A stretch of DNA of 64,000 nucleotides from Pseudomonas salomonii. Lineage in GTDB: Bacteria; Pseudomonadota; Gammaproteobacteria; Pseudomonadales; Pseudomonadaceae. The stretch covers positions 186,001 to 250,000 of the forward strand of contig NZ_FNOX01000006.1 in assembly GCF_900107155.1 (NCBI RefSeq), given 5' to 3'. Made by a program: the position numbers and the translations under genes. Below, piece after piece: positions 17,688 to 26,751 of the stretch (within the stretch, counting starts at the first letter, position 1; every line of letters starts with the position of its first letter). Under the pieces are notes generated by a model that worked only from the letters and a program-made list of their open reading frames with translations, was not told the DNA's origin and did not search any database.

Positions 17688-18454
17688 GCCAGACCATTCT
17701 TCAGGTGCGCGATATCTCGCTGTCATTCAAAGGCGTCAAGGCCATCAATGCCTTGTCCTTTGAGGTACAGCGCGGCGAAATCTGCGCGCTGATCGGCCCC
17801 AACGGCGCGGGCAAAAGTTCGCTGCTCAATGTGCTCAATGGTGTGTACCGCTTCGATGCCGGTGAGATTGTGTTTGAGCAACAACACTTCCACCGCATCG
17901 ACCCTTTGGGCGCGGCGCGTCGAGGTATCGGGCGGACTTTTCAGAACAACGCACTGTTCAAGAAAATGAGCGTGCTCGACAACATCCTCACCGGCCTGTC
18001 ACGGCATACGCGCACCCGCTTTATCGAGCAGGCCCTGGGCTTGCCGCGCGCCTGCCGGGAGGCCGAAGCCTTTCGCCTGCGCGGCCAAGGCATCCTCGAG
18101 TTTCTCGAACTGCAAGCGCACCGCGATGTGCTGGTGGGCAACCTCTCCTACGGCTTGCAAAAACGCGTAGAGCTGGGCCGCGCGCTGATTGCCGGGCCCA
18201 GCCTGTTGCTGCTGGACGAACCCATGGCCGGCATGAACGCCGAGGAAAAACAGGAAATGGCGCGCTTCGTCGCCGACGTCAACCGTGACCTCGGCACCAC
18301 CGTGGTGTTGATCGAACACGACATCGGCGTGGTGATGGGCCTCTCCCACCACGTGGTGGTACTCGACTACGGGCGCAAAGTCGGCGACGGCACACCTGCG
18401 CAGGTGCAGGCCGACCCCGAGGTGATCGCGGCGTACCTGGGAGTCGCACACTGA
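17684..18454 (+). CDS. ABC importer ATPase, LivG type
   Basis: The product is a 256-residue nucleotide-binding subunit of a branched-chain amino acid (HAAT) type importer. Walker A is GPNGAGKSS near residue 37, the signature is NLSYGLQKRVELGRAL, Walker B is LLLLDEP, and the switch His is in LIEHDIGVVMGL. The signature has LSYGLQ in place of LSGGQ, as known for this subfamily. It overlaps both neighbours and is co-translated with the permease gene. Confidence 0.92.
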   Translation: MSQTILQVRDISLSFKGVKAINALSFEVQRGEICALIGPNGAGKSSLLNVLNGVYRFDAGEIVFEQQHFHRIDPLGAARRGIGRTFQNNALFKKMSVLDNILTGLSRHTRTRFIEQALGLPRACREAEAFRLRGQGILEFLELQAHRDVLVGNLSYGLQKRVELGRALIAGPSLLLLDEPMAGMNAEEKQEMARFVADVNRDLGTTVVLIEHDIGVVMGLSHHVVVLDYGRKVGDGTPAQVQADPEVIAAYLGVAH

Positions 18455-19335
18455 TGACGTTCTTCCTTGAAACCCTGCTCGGCGGCCTGCTCGCCGGCAC
18501 CATGTACTCGCTGGTCGCCATCGGCTTCGTGCTGATCTACAAAGCCAGCGGTGTGTTCAATTTCGCCCAGGGCTCGATGCTGCTGTTTGCCGCGCTGACC
18601 TTCGTCAGCCTGCATGACCAGGGCGTGCCCTTTGCCCTGGCGTTGCTGCTGACGGTAATCGTGATGATCATCGGCGCCTTGCTCATCGAACGGCTGGTAC
18701 TGCGCCCGCTGGTGAACCGCTCGCAGATCACCCTGTTCATGGCCACCTTGGGCCTGTCGTTCATCATCGAAGGCCTGGCCCAAGGGCTGATGGGCTCGCA
18801 GGTGCGTGCGCTGGACTTGGGCATCGACGACGTGCCGCTGTTTGTCGGGCCGCTGATGCTCAGCCAGTTCGACCTGATCGCCGCGGCGGCGGCGGTGGTG
18901 CTGGTAACCGTGCTGGCGCTGCTGTTCAACAAGACCCGCATCGGCGTGTCGTTGCGCGCGGTGGCGGATGACACCACGGCGGCGCTGTCCATCGGTATCA
19001 ACCTCAACCGCATCTGGCAGATCGTCTGGGCCGTGGCCGGCATTGTCGGGCTGGTGGCCGGGTTGCTGTGGGGCGCGCGCCAGGGCGTGCAGTTTTCCCT
19101 TTCGCTGGTGGTGCTCAAGGCCTTGCCGGTGTTGATCATCGGCGGCTTTACCTCGATTGGCGGGGCGATTGTCGGCGGGCTGATTGTCGGCGCGGCGGAG
19201 AACCTTGCCGAGGTGTATATCGGCCCGCTGATCGGCGGCGGTATCACGCCGTGGTTCGCTTATGTATTGGCCCTGGCCTTCCTGTATATCCGTCCCGCCG
19301 GCCTGTTCGGCGAGCGCGCCATCGAGCGAGTCTGA
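18454..19335 (+). CDS. ABC importer permease, LivH type
   Basis: The product is a 293-residue inner-membrane permease with about eight helices. It has the family start (LLAGTMYSLVAIGFVLIYKA) and the coupling region GVSLRAVADDTTAALSIGIN. It begins with TGATG overlap of the ATPase gene. It pairs with the LivM-type permease that follows. Confidence 0.92.
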   Translation: MTFFLETLLGGLLAGTMYSLVAIGFVLIYKASGVFNFAQGSMLLFAALTFVSLHDQGVPFALALLLTVIVMIIGALLIERLVLRPLVNRSQITLFMATLGLSFIIEGLAQGLMGSQVRALDLGIDDVPLFVGPLMLSQFDLIAAAAAVVLVTVLALLFNKTRIGVSLRAVADDTTAALSIGINLNRIWQIVWAVAGIVGLVAGLLWGARQGVQFSLSLVVLKALPVLIIGGFTSIGGAIVGGLIVGAAENLAEVYIGPLIGGGITPWFAYVLALAFLYIRPAGLFGERAIERV

Positions 19336-19339
19336 AACC

Positions 19340-20389
19340 ATGTCGATACCCGTTGTTCAAGAAACCGCGCCGTTATTACTGACTCAGCGGCGCTTGCCCT
19401 GGGGCCTGATCGGCTTATTGGCAGTGGCCTTTATCGGCGTGCCGCTGTGGGGCAATGACTATTGGCTCAACGCGATCCTGATCCCGTTTCTGGTGCTGTC
19501 GCTGGCCGGTCTGGGCCTGAATTTGCTCACCGGCTATACCGGCCAGACCTCCGTGGGCGCCGCGGGTTTTATGGCCGTTGGCGCGTTTGCCACCTACGGT
19601 TTTCTGTTGCGTCTGCCCGAGCTGGGCCTGCCGGTGGCGCTGCTCGGCGGTGGGGTTATCAGTGCGCTGGTTGGGCTGTTATTTGGTTTGCCCAGCTCGC
19701 GGATCAAAGGCTTCTACTTGATGGTCACCACCCTGGCGGCGCAGTTCTTTCTGGAGTGGCTGTTCGTCAAATTCCCCTGGTTCTACAACTACGGCTCCTC
19801 CGGGACCATTTCCGCGCCGAAGCTTGCGCTGTTCGGCCATGACCTCAATACACCGCTGGGCCGTTACTGGCTGACGTTGGTCACGGTGCTGCTGTTGACC
19901 TGGACCGCCATCAATCTGGTGCGCAGCCAGGTCGGCCGTAACTGGATGGCGATCCGCGACATGGACACCGCCGCCGCCGTGGTCGGCATCCCGGTGGTGC
20001 GCTACAAGCGCCTGGCCTTCGCGGTCAGCTCGTTCTACTTAGGCATCGCCGGCGCGTTGTGGGCCTTTGCCTACCTGGGCACGGCCAGCGCCAGCAGCTT
20101 CGATATCAACCGCTCGTTCCAGATCCTGTTCATCATCATTATCGGCGGCATGGGCAGCATTGCCGGCAACTTTGTCGGTGCGGCATTTATCAGTTTGCTG
20201 CCGATTTTTCTCAGCCACGCCGGGCAGGCGCTGTTCGGTGGCTCGGTGGATGCGGGGCAGTTGCAGAACCTGCAGAAAATCATTTTTGGCGTGTTGATCA
20301 TCGTGTTCCTGATCAAGGAACCCGAAGGCTTGATTCGCCTGTTGCACAACCTGCGTGACCGTCGGCGGCAATGGCCGCTGCGCTTCTAA
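19340..20389 (+). CDS. ABC importer permease, LivM type
   Basis: The product is a 349-residue permease with about ten helices. Family landmarks are GLGLNLLTGYTGQTSVGAAG near residue 55 and the ATPase-coupling loop NWMAIRDMDTAAAVVGIPV near 205. ATG at 19340 lies four bases after the livH-type stop and gives the usual short N-terminal extension. Confidence 0.92.
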   Translation: MSIPVVQETAPLLLTQRRLPWGLIGLLAVAFIGVPLWGNDYWLNAILIPFLVLSLAGLGLNLLTGYTGQTSVGAAGFMAVGAFATYGFLLRLPELGLPVALLGGGVISALVGLLFGLPSSRIKGFYLMVTTLAAQFFLEWLFVKFPWFYNYGSSGTISAPKLALFGHDLNTPLGRYWLTLVTVLLLTWTAINLVRSQVGRNWMAIRDMDTAAAVVGIPVVRYKRLAFAVSSFYLGIAGALWAFAYLGTASASSFDINRSFQILFIIIIGGMGSIAGNFVGAAFISLLPIFLSHAGQALFGGSVDAGQLQNLQKIIFGVLIIVFLIKEPEGLIRLLHNLRDRRRQWPLRF

Positions 20390-20411
20390 CATTCCCTCAA
20401 GAGAATCCAAC

Positions 20412-21752
20412 ATGCGTGCAACCTTGAAACGTTCCCTGCTCGGCGCCGCCTTCGCGCTGGCAGCCTTGTCCGGTGCTATGCCCCAGGCGATCGCCGCGCC
20501 CGACCAGCAATTTATCCCGCTGGCCACCTACCGCGTCGGCGCCTATGCCTCCAGCGGCGTGCAGGTGTGGGCCGGGATGATCGACTACCTGCGTTACATC
20601 AACGAAGTCGAAGGCGGCATCAACGGCGTCAAACTGGTATGGCAGGAATGCGAAACCGAATGGACGGCAGAGAAGGGCATCGAGTGCTACGAGCGCTTCA
20701 AGAATGGCCTGGATGGCGCGCCGGTCGCGGTCTACCAGCCTAACGGCGCACCGGCGGCCTATGCGTTGAGCGAGCGCGCGGAAGTCGACAAGATTCCGTT
20801 GATCACCCTCGGTTACGGCCGCACCGAAGCCACCGACGGCACGGTGTTCCCCTATAACTTTCCGGTGATGCTGACCTTCTACAGCGAAGCGTCCACGCTG
20901 GTGAATTACATTGCCCAGCGCGAAGGCGGCTTCGACAAGCTCAAGGGCAAGAAGATCGCCACGGTCTATCACGATTCGGCTTACGGCCGCGAAACCCTCG
21001 GCCCGTTGAAGTTATTGGCCGAGAAATACGGCTTTGAAAATATCCAGATTCCGGTGGCCGACCCGGGCAACGAGCAGTCGGCGCAATGGCGCCAGGTGCG
21101 TCAGGCCAACCCGGACTGGGTGTTTTTGCGTACCTGGGGTGTGTCCACGCCGGTGGCGGTGAAGACCGCTGCGCGCTTTGGCTTCCCGGTTGACCATATC
21201 ATCGGCGATATCTGGGCCAGTTCCAGCGAAGACGTACTGCCCGCAGGCGCCGCCGCCAAAGGTTACCTGGCGCTCACGCCTTACCCGGCAGGCGCCGATT
21301 TCGAAATCCACAAACGCCTTAAACAGTACATCCTCGACAAAGGCCACAGCAACCTCAAGGACCTGAAAAACTTTGGCAGCGTCTACTACAACTCGGGCCT
21401 GGTAAACGCTGCCGTGGCGGTGGAAGCGATTCGCACTGCCCAGGCCAAGTTCGGCAAGCGCCCGCTCAATGGCGAGGAAGGCCGTTGGGGCCTGGAGCAC
21501 TTGAATATCGATGATGCGCGTCTTAAAGACATGGGTTATCTGGGCCTGATGCAGAACCTCAAGCTGTCGTGCCGCGACCATGAAGGCGGCGGCTCGGCGC
21601 GTGTGCAGCAGTGGGACGGCGCCAACTGGACGCTGATCAGCGACTGGATCGCCGCCGACCGTGCGCTGCTGCGCCCGCTGATCGATGAAAAGTCCGCCGC
21701 ATTCGCCAAGGAAAAAGGCCTGACGCCGCGTACCTGCACCGGGGATGAATAA
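20412..21752 (+). CDS. ABC importer periplasmic substrate-binding protein
   Basis: The 446-residue binding protein has an N-terminal signal peptide (basic start, hydrophobic core, cleavage probably after AIA near residue 28). It belongs to the LivK-like type 1 periplasmic binding fold, in the longer branch of ~400-450 residues found beside AMP-ligase genes. The ligand is unknown. The neighbours suggest an organosulfur or carboxylate compound over a plain amino acid, but this is inference. Confidence 0.9.
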   Translation: MRATLKRSLLGAAFALAALSGAMPQAIAAPDQQFIPLATYRVGAYASSGVQVWAGMIDYLRYINEVEGGINGVKLVWQECETEWTAEKGIECYERFKNGLDGAPVAVYQPNGAPAAYALSERAEVDKIPLITLGYGRTEATDGTVFPYNFPVMLTFYSEASTLVNYIAQREGGFDKLKGKKIATVYHDSAYGRETLGPLKLLAEKYGFENIQIPVADPGNEQSAQWRQVRQANPDWVFLRTWGVSTPVAVKTAARFGFPVDHIIGDIWASSSEDVLPAGAAAKGYLALTPYPAGADFEIHKRLKQYILDKGHSNLKDLKNFGSVYYNSGLVNAAVAVEAIRTAQAKFGKRPLNGEEGRWGLEHLNIDDARLKDMGYLGLMQNLKLSCRDHEGGGSARVQQWDGANWTLISDWIAADRALLRPLIDEKSAAFAKEKGLTPRTCTGDE

Positions 21753-21755
21753 GCC

Positions 21756-22523
21756 ATGAGCCAGCCCGCCGCTGAACCTGCCAGCTTGTCACTGTTAAAC
21801 GTCAATGACATCGAAGTGATCTACGACGGCGCCATACTGGCGGTGGCCGGCGTCTCGCTCCACGTGCCCAAGGGCGCCATCGTGGCGTTGCTGGGTGCCA
21901 ACGGTGCCGGCAAAAGCACCACGCTCAAGGCCATTTCGGGGCTGGTACGCGCCGAACGCGCCGAGGTCAGCCGCGGCGCGATCGAGTATGCCGGCCGCGA
22001 CCTGGCCGGTATCGATCCCAGCCAACGGGTGCGCCAGGGCATGGTCCATGTGCTGGAAGGCCGCCATGTGTTCGGCCAACTGAGCGTGGAAGACAACCTG
22101 CGCAGCGGCGGCTTTGTGCGGCGCCTGAGCCGCAAAGACATGGAGCACGACCTGGAGCGTATCTACGCCTGGTTCCCACGCCTCAAGACCAAGCGCCACA
22201 CCCGCGCCGGGCTGACCTCGGGCGGCGAGCAGCAAATGGTTGCCATTGGCCGCGCCTTGATGACCCGGCCCACATTGGTGTTGCTTGACGAGCCCTCCAT
22301 GGGCCTGGCGCCAATGATCGTGCAAGAGATTTTCGCGATCATCGCCCAGCTTAACCGCGAGCAGCAGGTGAGCTTCCTGATCGCCGAGCAGAACATCAAT
22401 GTCGCGCTCACCTATGCCTCCCATGGTTATGTGCTGGATACTGGGCGCGTGGTCTTGAGCGGCAGTGCGGCTGAACTGCTGGCGCGCGGCGATTTGCATG
22501 ATATTTATCTGGGTAAACAGTAA
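21756..22523 (+). CDS. ABC importer ATPase, LivF type
   Basis: The product is a 255-residue ATPase with Walker A GANGAGKST near residue 46, signature LTSGGEQQMVAIGRAL, Walker B LVLLDEP and the LivF-type tail (INVALTYASHGYVLDTGRVV). It completes a five-component importer (two ATPases, two permeases, one binding protein). It starts four bases after the binding-protein stop. Confidence 0.92.
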   Translation: MSQPAAEPASLSLLNVNDIEVIYDGAILAVAGVSLHVPKGAIVALLGANGAGKSTTLKAISGLVRAERAEVSRGAIEYAGRDLAGIDPSQRVRQGMVHVLEGRHVFGQLSVEDNLRSGGFVRRLSRKDMEHDLERIYAWFPRLKTKRHTRAGLTSGGEQQMVAIGRALMTRPTLVLLDEPSMGLAPMIVQEIFAIIAQLNREQQVSFLIAEQNINVALTYASHGYVLDTGRVVLSGSAAELLARGDLHDIYLGKQ

Positions 22524-22534
22524 GGGCAATGTGC

Positions 22535-23929
22535 ATGACTGAATCCATCCGCAACGCTGATGTGCTGATCATCGGCGGCGGCTTGAGCGGCACGATGCTG
22601 GCGGTGCAACTGCTGCGCCGGCCTGGCAAGCGGCAGATCCTGGTGATTGAACCACGCAAGGAGCTTGGCCGTGGCGAGGCCTACAGTGCCGTCGAACTGG
22701 GGCACACCCTGAACGGCAATGCGGCGCGCATGAGTGTCGACCCGGACAACCCCGATGACTTGACCCAATGGCTCACCGACTACATCGGCGCCGGGGGGTG
22801 GCCGGAATCGGATCAGCAGCCTGTACCCATCAGCGAATTGTTCCCGCCACGCGGGATTTTTGGTGTGTATGCGCAGCAGCGGTTGGCAGAGGCCAAGGCG
22901 CTGTCGGCTTCGACGGTCGAGCATATTCGTGCCGAGGTGGTCGACCTGCAAGTGGATGCCGCCGCAACGTTGTTGACGCTGGATAACGGTCAACAAGTGC
23001 GCGGTGCTTACGCGGTATTGGCCACCGGCATGTTCCCGGCGGCGCGCACGCCGCAGACCGAGTCCAGCGGTTTGAATGCAGCAGCAGTGGACCCGTGGGA
23101 CGTCAAGGCCATGCGCCAGATCGAGCCGCAGTCGACGGTGCTGATCATCGGTTCCGGGCTGACCATGGTGGACGCCGTGGTGTCTCTGGAACAGGCCGGC
23201 CATCGCGGTCCAATCGAGATTTTTTCACGTCACGGCCTGTTGCCCCATGTGCGGCGGCAACCGCCGGTGTGGGTGGATTTCCTGGCCGATGATCACCGCC
23301 TGCGCAGCCCTCGGCAATTGCTGCGTGAGGTGCGTCGTCAATGCCGCAGCGCGATCGAGCAGGGCATTGATTGGCAGGCGCCGCTGGACACGGTGCGCGC
23401 GCATATCGGCCGCTTGTGGAGCCAGGCCAGTGAGCGCGAGAAACGCCAGTTCGTGCGCCATGTAAGGCCGTGGTGGGAGAGCCATCACCACCGTTCGCCG
23501 CCGTTGAGTGCGCAGTTGGTGGCGCGGCTGCATGAAGAGGGACGGCTGAGGATTCAGGCGGCGTCGTTCAAGGGGCTGGTGGCGTCGGACAGCGGCGTGA
23601 CGATCAAGCTGCGGCGGCGTGGCGAACAAGCCGTCACTCAGGTGTCCGGTGCGGCGCTGATCAACTCCAGCGGTATTGAGTACGACTGGCGGCGAGTGGC
23701 CAAGCCGTTGCCGCAGCAATTGCTCACGCGTGGGTTGATCAAGCCTGGGCCGCTGGCGTTGGGGATTGCGGCGGATGTGTCGGGGGCTGTGTTGGATGCT
23801 CAGGGGCAGGTCAGCCAACGACTGTTTGCCATGGGCCCGCCGTTGCGCGGGATGTGGTGGGAGAGCACGGCCGTCACCGATGTGGCGCTCCAGGCCAAGG
23901 CCCTGGCCGCCAAACTCACCTCACTCTGA
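22535..23929 (+). CDS. FAD/NAD(P)-binding oxidoreductase (NAD_binding_9 type)
   Basis: The protein has 464 residues. An N-terminal Rossmann motif ADVLIIGGGLSGTMLAV (GxGxxG) binds a dinucleotide, and a second one, VLIIGSGLTMVDAVVSLEQA, lies near residue 205. Several relatives are linked to hydroxylation or flavin chemistry with unknown substrates. It is the last gene of the importer block and could supply reducing power or modify the imported compound. ATG at 22535 was chosen because AAGGG sits nine bases upstream; ATG at 22529 is too close to that site. Confidence 0.82.
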   Translation: MTESIRNADVLIIGGGLSGTMLAVQLLRRPGKRQILVIEPRKELGRGEAYSAVELGHTLNGNAARMSVDPDNPDDLTQWLTDYIGAGGWPESDQQPVPISELFPPRGIFGVYAQQRLAEAKALSASTVEHIRAEVVDLQVDAAATLLTLDNGQQVRGAYAVLATGMFPAARTPQTESSGLNAAAVDPWDVKAMRQIEPQSTVLIIGSGLTMVDAVVSLEQAGHRGPIEIFSRHGLLPHVRRQPPVWVDFLADDHRLRSPRQLLREVRRQCRSAIEQGIDWQAPLDTVRAHIGRLWSQASEREKRQFVRHVRPWWESHHHRSPPLSAQLVARLHEEGRLRIQAASFKGLVASDSGVTIKLRRRGEQAVTQVSGAALINSSGIEYDWRRVAKPLPQQLLTRGLIKPGPLALGIAADVSGAVLDAQGQVSQRLFAMGPPLRGMWWESTAVTDVALQAKALAAKLTSL

Positions 23930-23930
23930 A

Positions 23931-24018
23931 TGTGGGAGCTGGCTTGCCTGCGATGGCGGTGGGGCAGGCACAACCGTTTTAACTGACAGTCCGCTATCGC
24001 AGGCAAGCCAGCTCCCAC
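23931..24018. repeat. REP inverted repeat
   Basis: The 88-bp repeat has the same arms as the copy at 16611-16698 (TGTGGGAGCTGGCTTGCCTGCG and complement). It lies between the end of the importer cluster and the converging efflux operon. Confidence 0.85.
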
Positions 24019-24032
24019 CGTTGGATCTCCCT

Positions 24033-25280
24033 CTATTTTGAGGTTTTTACAAAGCCTGGCTTGAGGCCGAATACCTCAACACCTTCGGCGGTTGACTGTC
24101 CTGTGGTGACGTTAACCCGCTCCACCGGCTTATCCATCGCGGCTCGATATTCCACGGTCATGTCCGTCTGGATCGCCTGGCTTGGTACCACAATCGCCTG
24201 CGCATTGTTGTAGGTCACTATCGTCAACCGCGCACTCATCCCCAGCCGCACCCGCTGCAATTGCTGTGCGGTCAGTTTGGGGATCGACAAGGTGACCGGA
24301 AACTGCGCGCTGCCCTGGCTGTCGCTGGCAATCGCCAGGCCGCTGACCACGCTGACGGAGCCGGTCAGGCGCTCGCCGTCAAAGCCATCACCCATCACTT
24401 CCACGGCCTGGCCCTGATGCAACTGGTTGATGTCCAGCTCCGACACCTTCGCGACAATTTTCAGCCGTTCGATATTGGCCAGCCCGAACAGCACCTGCCC
24501 CTGGCTGACCTTGCTGCCGGCCTGCACCGGTACGTTGTTATTGGCGCCGCCAGGTGAGGCGTTATTGCTGCCCGGCGCCGGGACGACGATGCCGGAGAAG
24601 GGCGCCTTGACCTCCTTGCCTTCCAGCAGCTTATGCAAGGCGTCGTATTTCACCGTGGCGTTGGTCAATTCCATCTCGGCGATCTGGCGGTATTCGCCTT
24701 TGCCCTGATCCTGCGCCTGCTGCAGTTCGCTACGGGCCGCGGCGAGGTCCAGTTGCTGCTGTTGGGTCTGCTGCTTGAGATCGTCCAGCTCGTTGCGCGG
24801 GATGATGCCGCGCTTGAACAGGTTTTCGCTCTCGGTGAGTTTGCGCTGGGTGTTGCCGGCGGTCATTTCCGCAGTGCGCAGGCTACGGCGGGCGCGGCTG
24901 ACGGCGGGGCTGCTGTCCCAGTCTTGCATCTCTTGCACGGTGCGCCGCGCCTTGAGCTGGGCGGAGAGGGCATCGCGCAGTTGCACTTCGAGAGTCGCCG
25001 GATCCATGCGCAACAGCACCTGGCCGGCTTCGACGCGTTGGCCTTGCTCGACCAGGTTGGCGAGCACATTACCGTCGAACGGCGCGGTGAGGGTGATGGT
25101 GGTGTCGGGTTCGATCTTGCCCACCAGGCCGATCTGGTGCACCAACGGGTCGGGCTTGACCGCCAGCCATTGCTCGGTCGCGGCGGGCTGGCGGGTGGCC
25201 GGGCTGCGCAGGGCAATGCCTGCGCCCGCCAACAGCACGATGATCAGGGCACCCAGCAGGTATTTTTTATTAGTAGTCAT
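24033..25280 (-). CDS. HlyD/MacA-type periplasmic adaptor
   Basis: The 415-residue membrane-fusion protein has an N-terminal membrane anchor (residues ~8-25), a biotinyl-lipoyl-like domain split by a long alpha-hairpin (about residues 95-200, rich in Gln, Glu and Arg) and a beta-barrel. It connects the inner-membrane ABC transporter to the TolC-like channel. ATG at 25280 is preferred over TTG at 25289. It overlaps the 3' end of the TolC-like gene, as do all genes in this four-gene operon. Confidence 0.88.
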   Translation of the reverse strand: MTTNKKYLLGALIIVLLAGAGIALRSPATRQPAATEQWLAVKPDPLVHQIGLVGKIEPDTTITLTAPFDGNVLANLVEQGQRVEAGQVLLRMDPATLEVQLRDALSAQLKARRTVQEMQDWDSSPAVSRARRSLRTAEMTAGNTQRKLTESENLFKRGIIPRNELDDLKQQTQQQQLDLAAARSELQQAQDQGKGEYRQIAEMELTNATVKYDALHKLLEGKEVKAPFSGIVVPAPGSNNASPGGANNNVPVQAGSKVSQGQVLFGLANIERLKIVAKVSELDINQLHQGQAVEVMGDGFDGERLTGSVSVVSGLAIASDSQGSAQFPVTLSIPKLTAQQLQRVRLGMSARLTIVTYNNAQAIVVPSQAIQTDMTVEYRAAMDKPVERVNVTTGQSTAEGVEVFGLKPGFVKTSK

Positions 25281-26751
25281 TGAGGGCAATTTCCCAACTT
25301 TCCAGCGTCATGCCCAGGGTCAAATCGAGCTGGGTCTGGGCGTTCAGATAAGCGATCAGTGCATTGAGCCGCGCGTTTTCGGCATTGCGCAGGTCGGTCT
25401 CGTAACTCAGCACCTGGAAGTTGGTGGAGCGCCCGGCGCTGAGTTTTTCCCGCTCGATTTCGATCTTGCGCCGCGACAGCTCGACGGCACGCTGAGAGAT
25501 TTCATATTGGCGCCAACGCGTGCCCAGGTCGCGCACCACGTCGTTGACACTGCGTTCCAGTTCCTGGCGCGCGTCGGTGATGCGGATCTCCTGATCTTCG
25601 ACATTCACCCGCGCGCGCACCTCGGCCTGGCGGGTGCTGATGTCGCCGATGGGAATCTGCACCTGCACCCCGGCGTAGCTGTTCCACGTGCGGTTATTGT
25701 TGTTGCCGCTGTCATTATTGCTGTAGGCATCGCGTAACTGGTTGGCGCCCGCCACCAGGTCCACCTGCCAGCGCCCGGAGTCTTTGGCGATCACCAGGTT
25801 GAGGTCGGCCTGTTGGCTGCCGAGCAGGGCCGCGAGGTACTCCGGCTGCTGGGTCTGCGCCAGGTTGAAGGCCTGGCGTTTGTCGATGTTCATCGGTTTG
25901 GCGTCCAGGGCTTCGCTGGCGCGGATCGGCGTCGACAGGTCCAGCGCCAGCAGACGCAGCAGGGCCAGGCGGCTGGTGTCGAGTTGGTTCTGGGCCTCTT
26001 CCACGCCCAGTTGCTGGGTGGCGATATCGGCTTCAGTCTGCACAATTTCGAACTCGGCCATGCGCCCGGCACTGATCAGCGCCTTGTTCACGTCCAGCAA
26101 GGTGTTGGAGCGCTTGAGCGCGTCCTGGACAATGCTCAACTGCTCCTGGGCGCGCAGCAGCTCACGGTAGGTGGCGATGATCTGGCTGATGGTCTGCGCC
26201 ACGGTGGCTTTGAGGTTCAGGCGGTTGGCCTGCTCCGACAGGCGCGACAGACGCAGCGGCGCGGTGGTGGCGTCCCAGCCGCCGCCACGCATCAGCGGTT
26301 GGATCAGCGCCAGGTCGAGGCCGTCGCTGCGGTAGCGGCCGGCGCGGTCGGCGTTGTTCAACTGCTGGGTCCAGGCCATGCTCAACTGGGTGCCGTATTC
26401 ACTGAGCAAGGTCGCTCGCGGCGCCAGGTTGGCATTGCGCGCGTTGTCGGCCGAGCCGCGACTTTGACGGTAATAACTGTTGAGGGAGAGCTTGGGGTTG
26501 AAGGTGTCTTCGGCCACCCGCAGGTCGAACTTTTGCGCCACGCGTTGCAGGTACGCGCTGCGGATCGCCGGGTTTTTGCGCAGGCCCAGGTACACCGCAT
26601 CCCCCAGGGTCATGGTCGTGACCTGGTTATTGAGCGACACACTGCGGTCATACCCACTGCGGGTGGTGCTCGGCGCCGACGGGTTGATCACCACGTCGGT
26701 GGCCATGGCCGGCAGGCTTGCCAGGGCGAGTAACCACAGCCATTTATTCAT
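25270..26751 (-). CDS. TolC-family outer membrane channel protein
   Basis: The 493-residue protein has a signal peptide (LWLLALASLPAMA, cleavage near residue 17) and two repeats of the outer-membrane efflux protein fold with long coiled coils. Arg/Gln-rich helices at about 180-290 and 380-480 are visible. It forms the exit duct of the tripartite pump. ATG at 26751 was chosen because the upstream extension is Trp/Pro-rich shadow sequence overlapping the permease gene. Confidence 0.88.
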   Translation of the reverse strand: MNKWLWLLALASLPAMATDVVINPSAPSTTRSGYDRSVSLNNQVTTMTLGDAVYLGLRKNPAIRSAYLQRVAQKFDLRVAEDTFNPKLSLNSYYRQSRGSADNARNANLAPRATLLSEYGTQLSMAWTQQLNNADRAGRYRSDGLDLALIQPLMRGGGWDATTAPLRLSRLSEQANRLNLKATVAQTISQIIATYRELLRAQEQLSIVQDALKRSNTLLDVNKALISAGRMAEFEIVQTEADIATQQLGVEEAQNQLDTSRLALLRLLALDLSTPIRASEALDAKPMNIDKRQAFNLAQTQQPEYLAALLGSQQADLNLVIAKDSGRWQVDLVAGANQLRDAYSNNDSGNNNNRTWNSYAGVQVQIPIGDISTRQAEVRARVNVEDQEIRITDARQELERSVNDVVRDLGTRWRQYEISQRAVELSRRKIEIEREKLSAGRSTNFQVLSYETDLRNAENARLNALIAYLNAQTQLDLTLGMTLESWEIALNDY

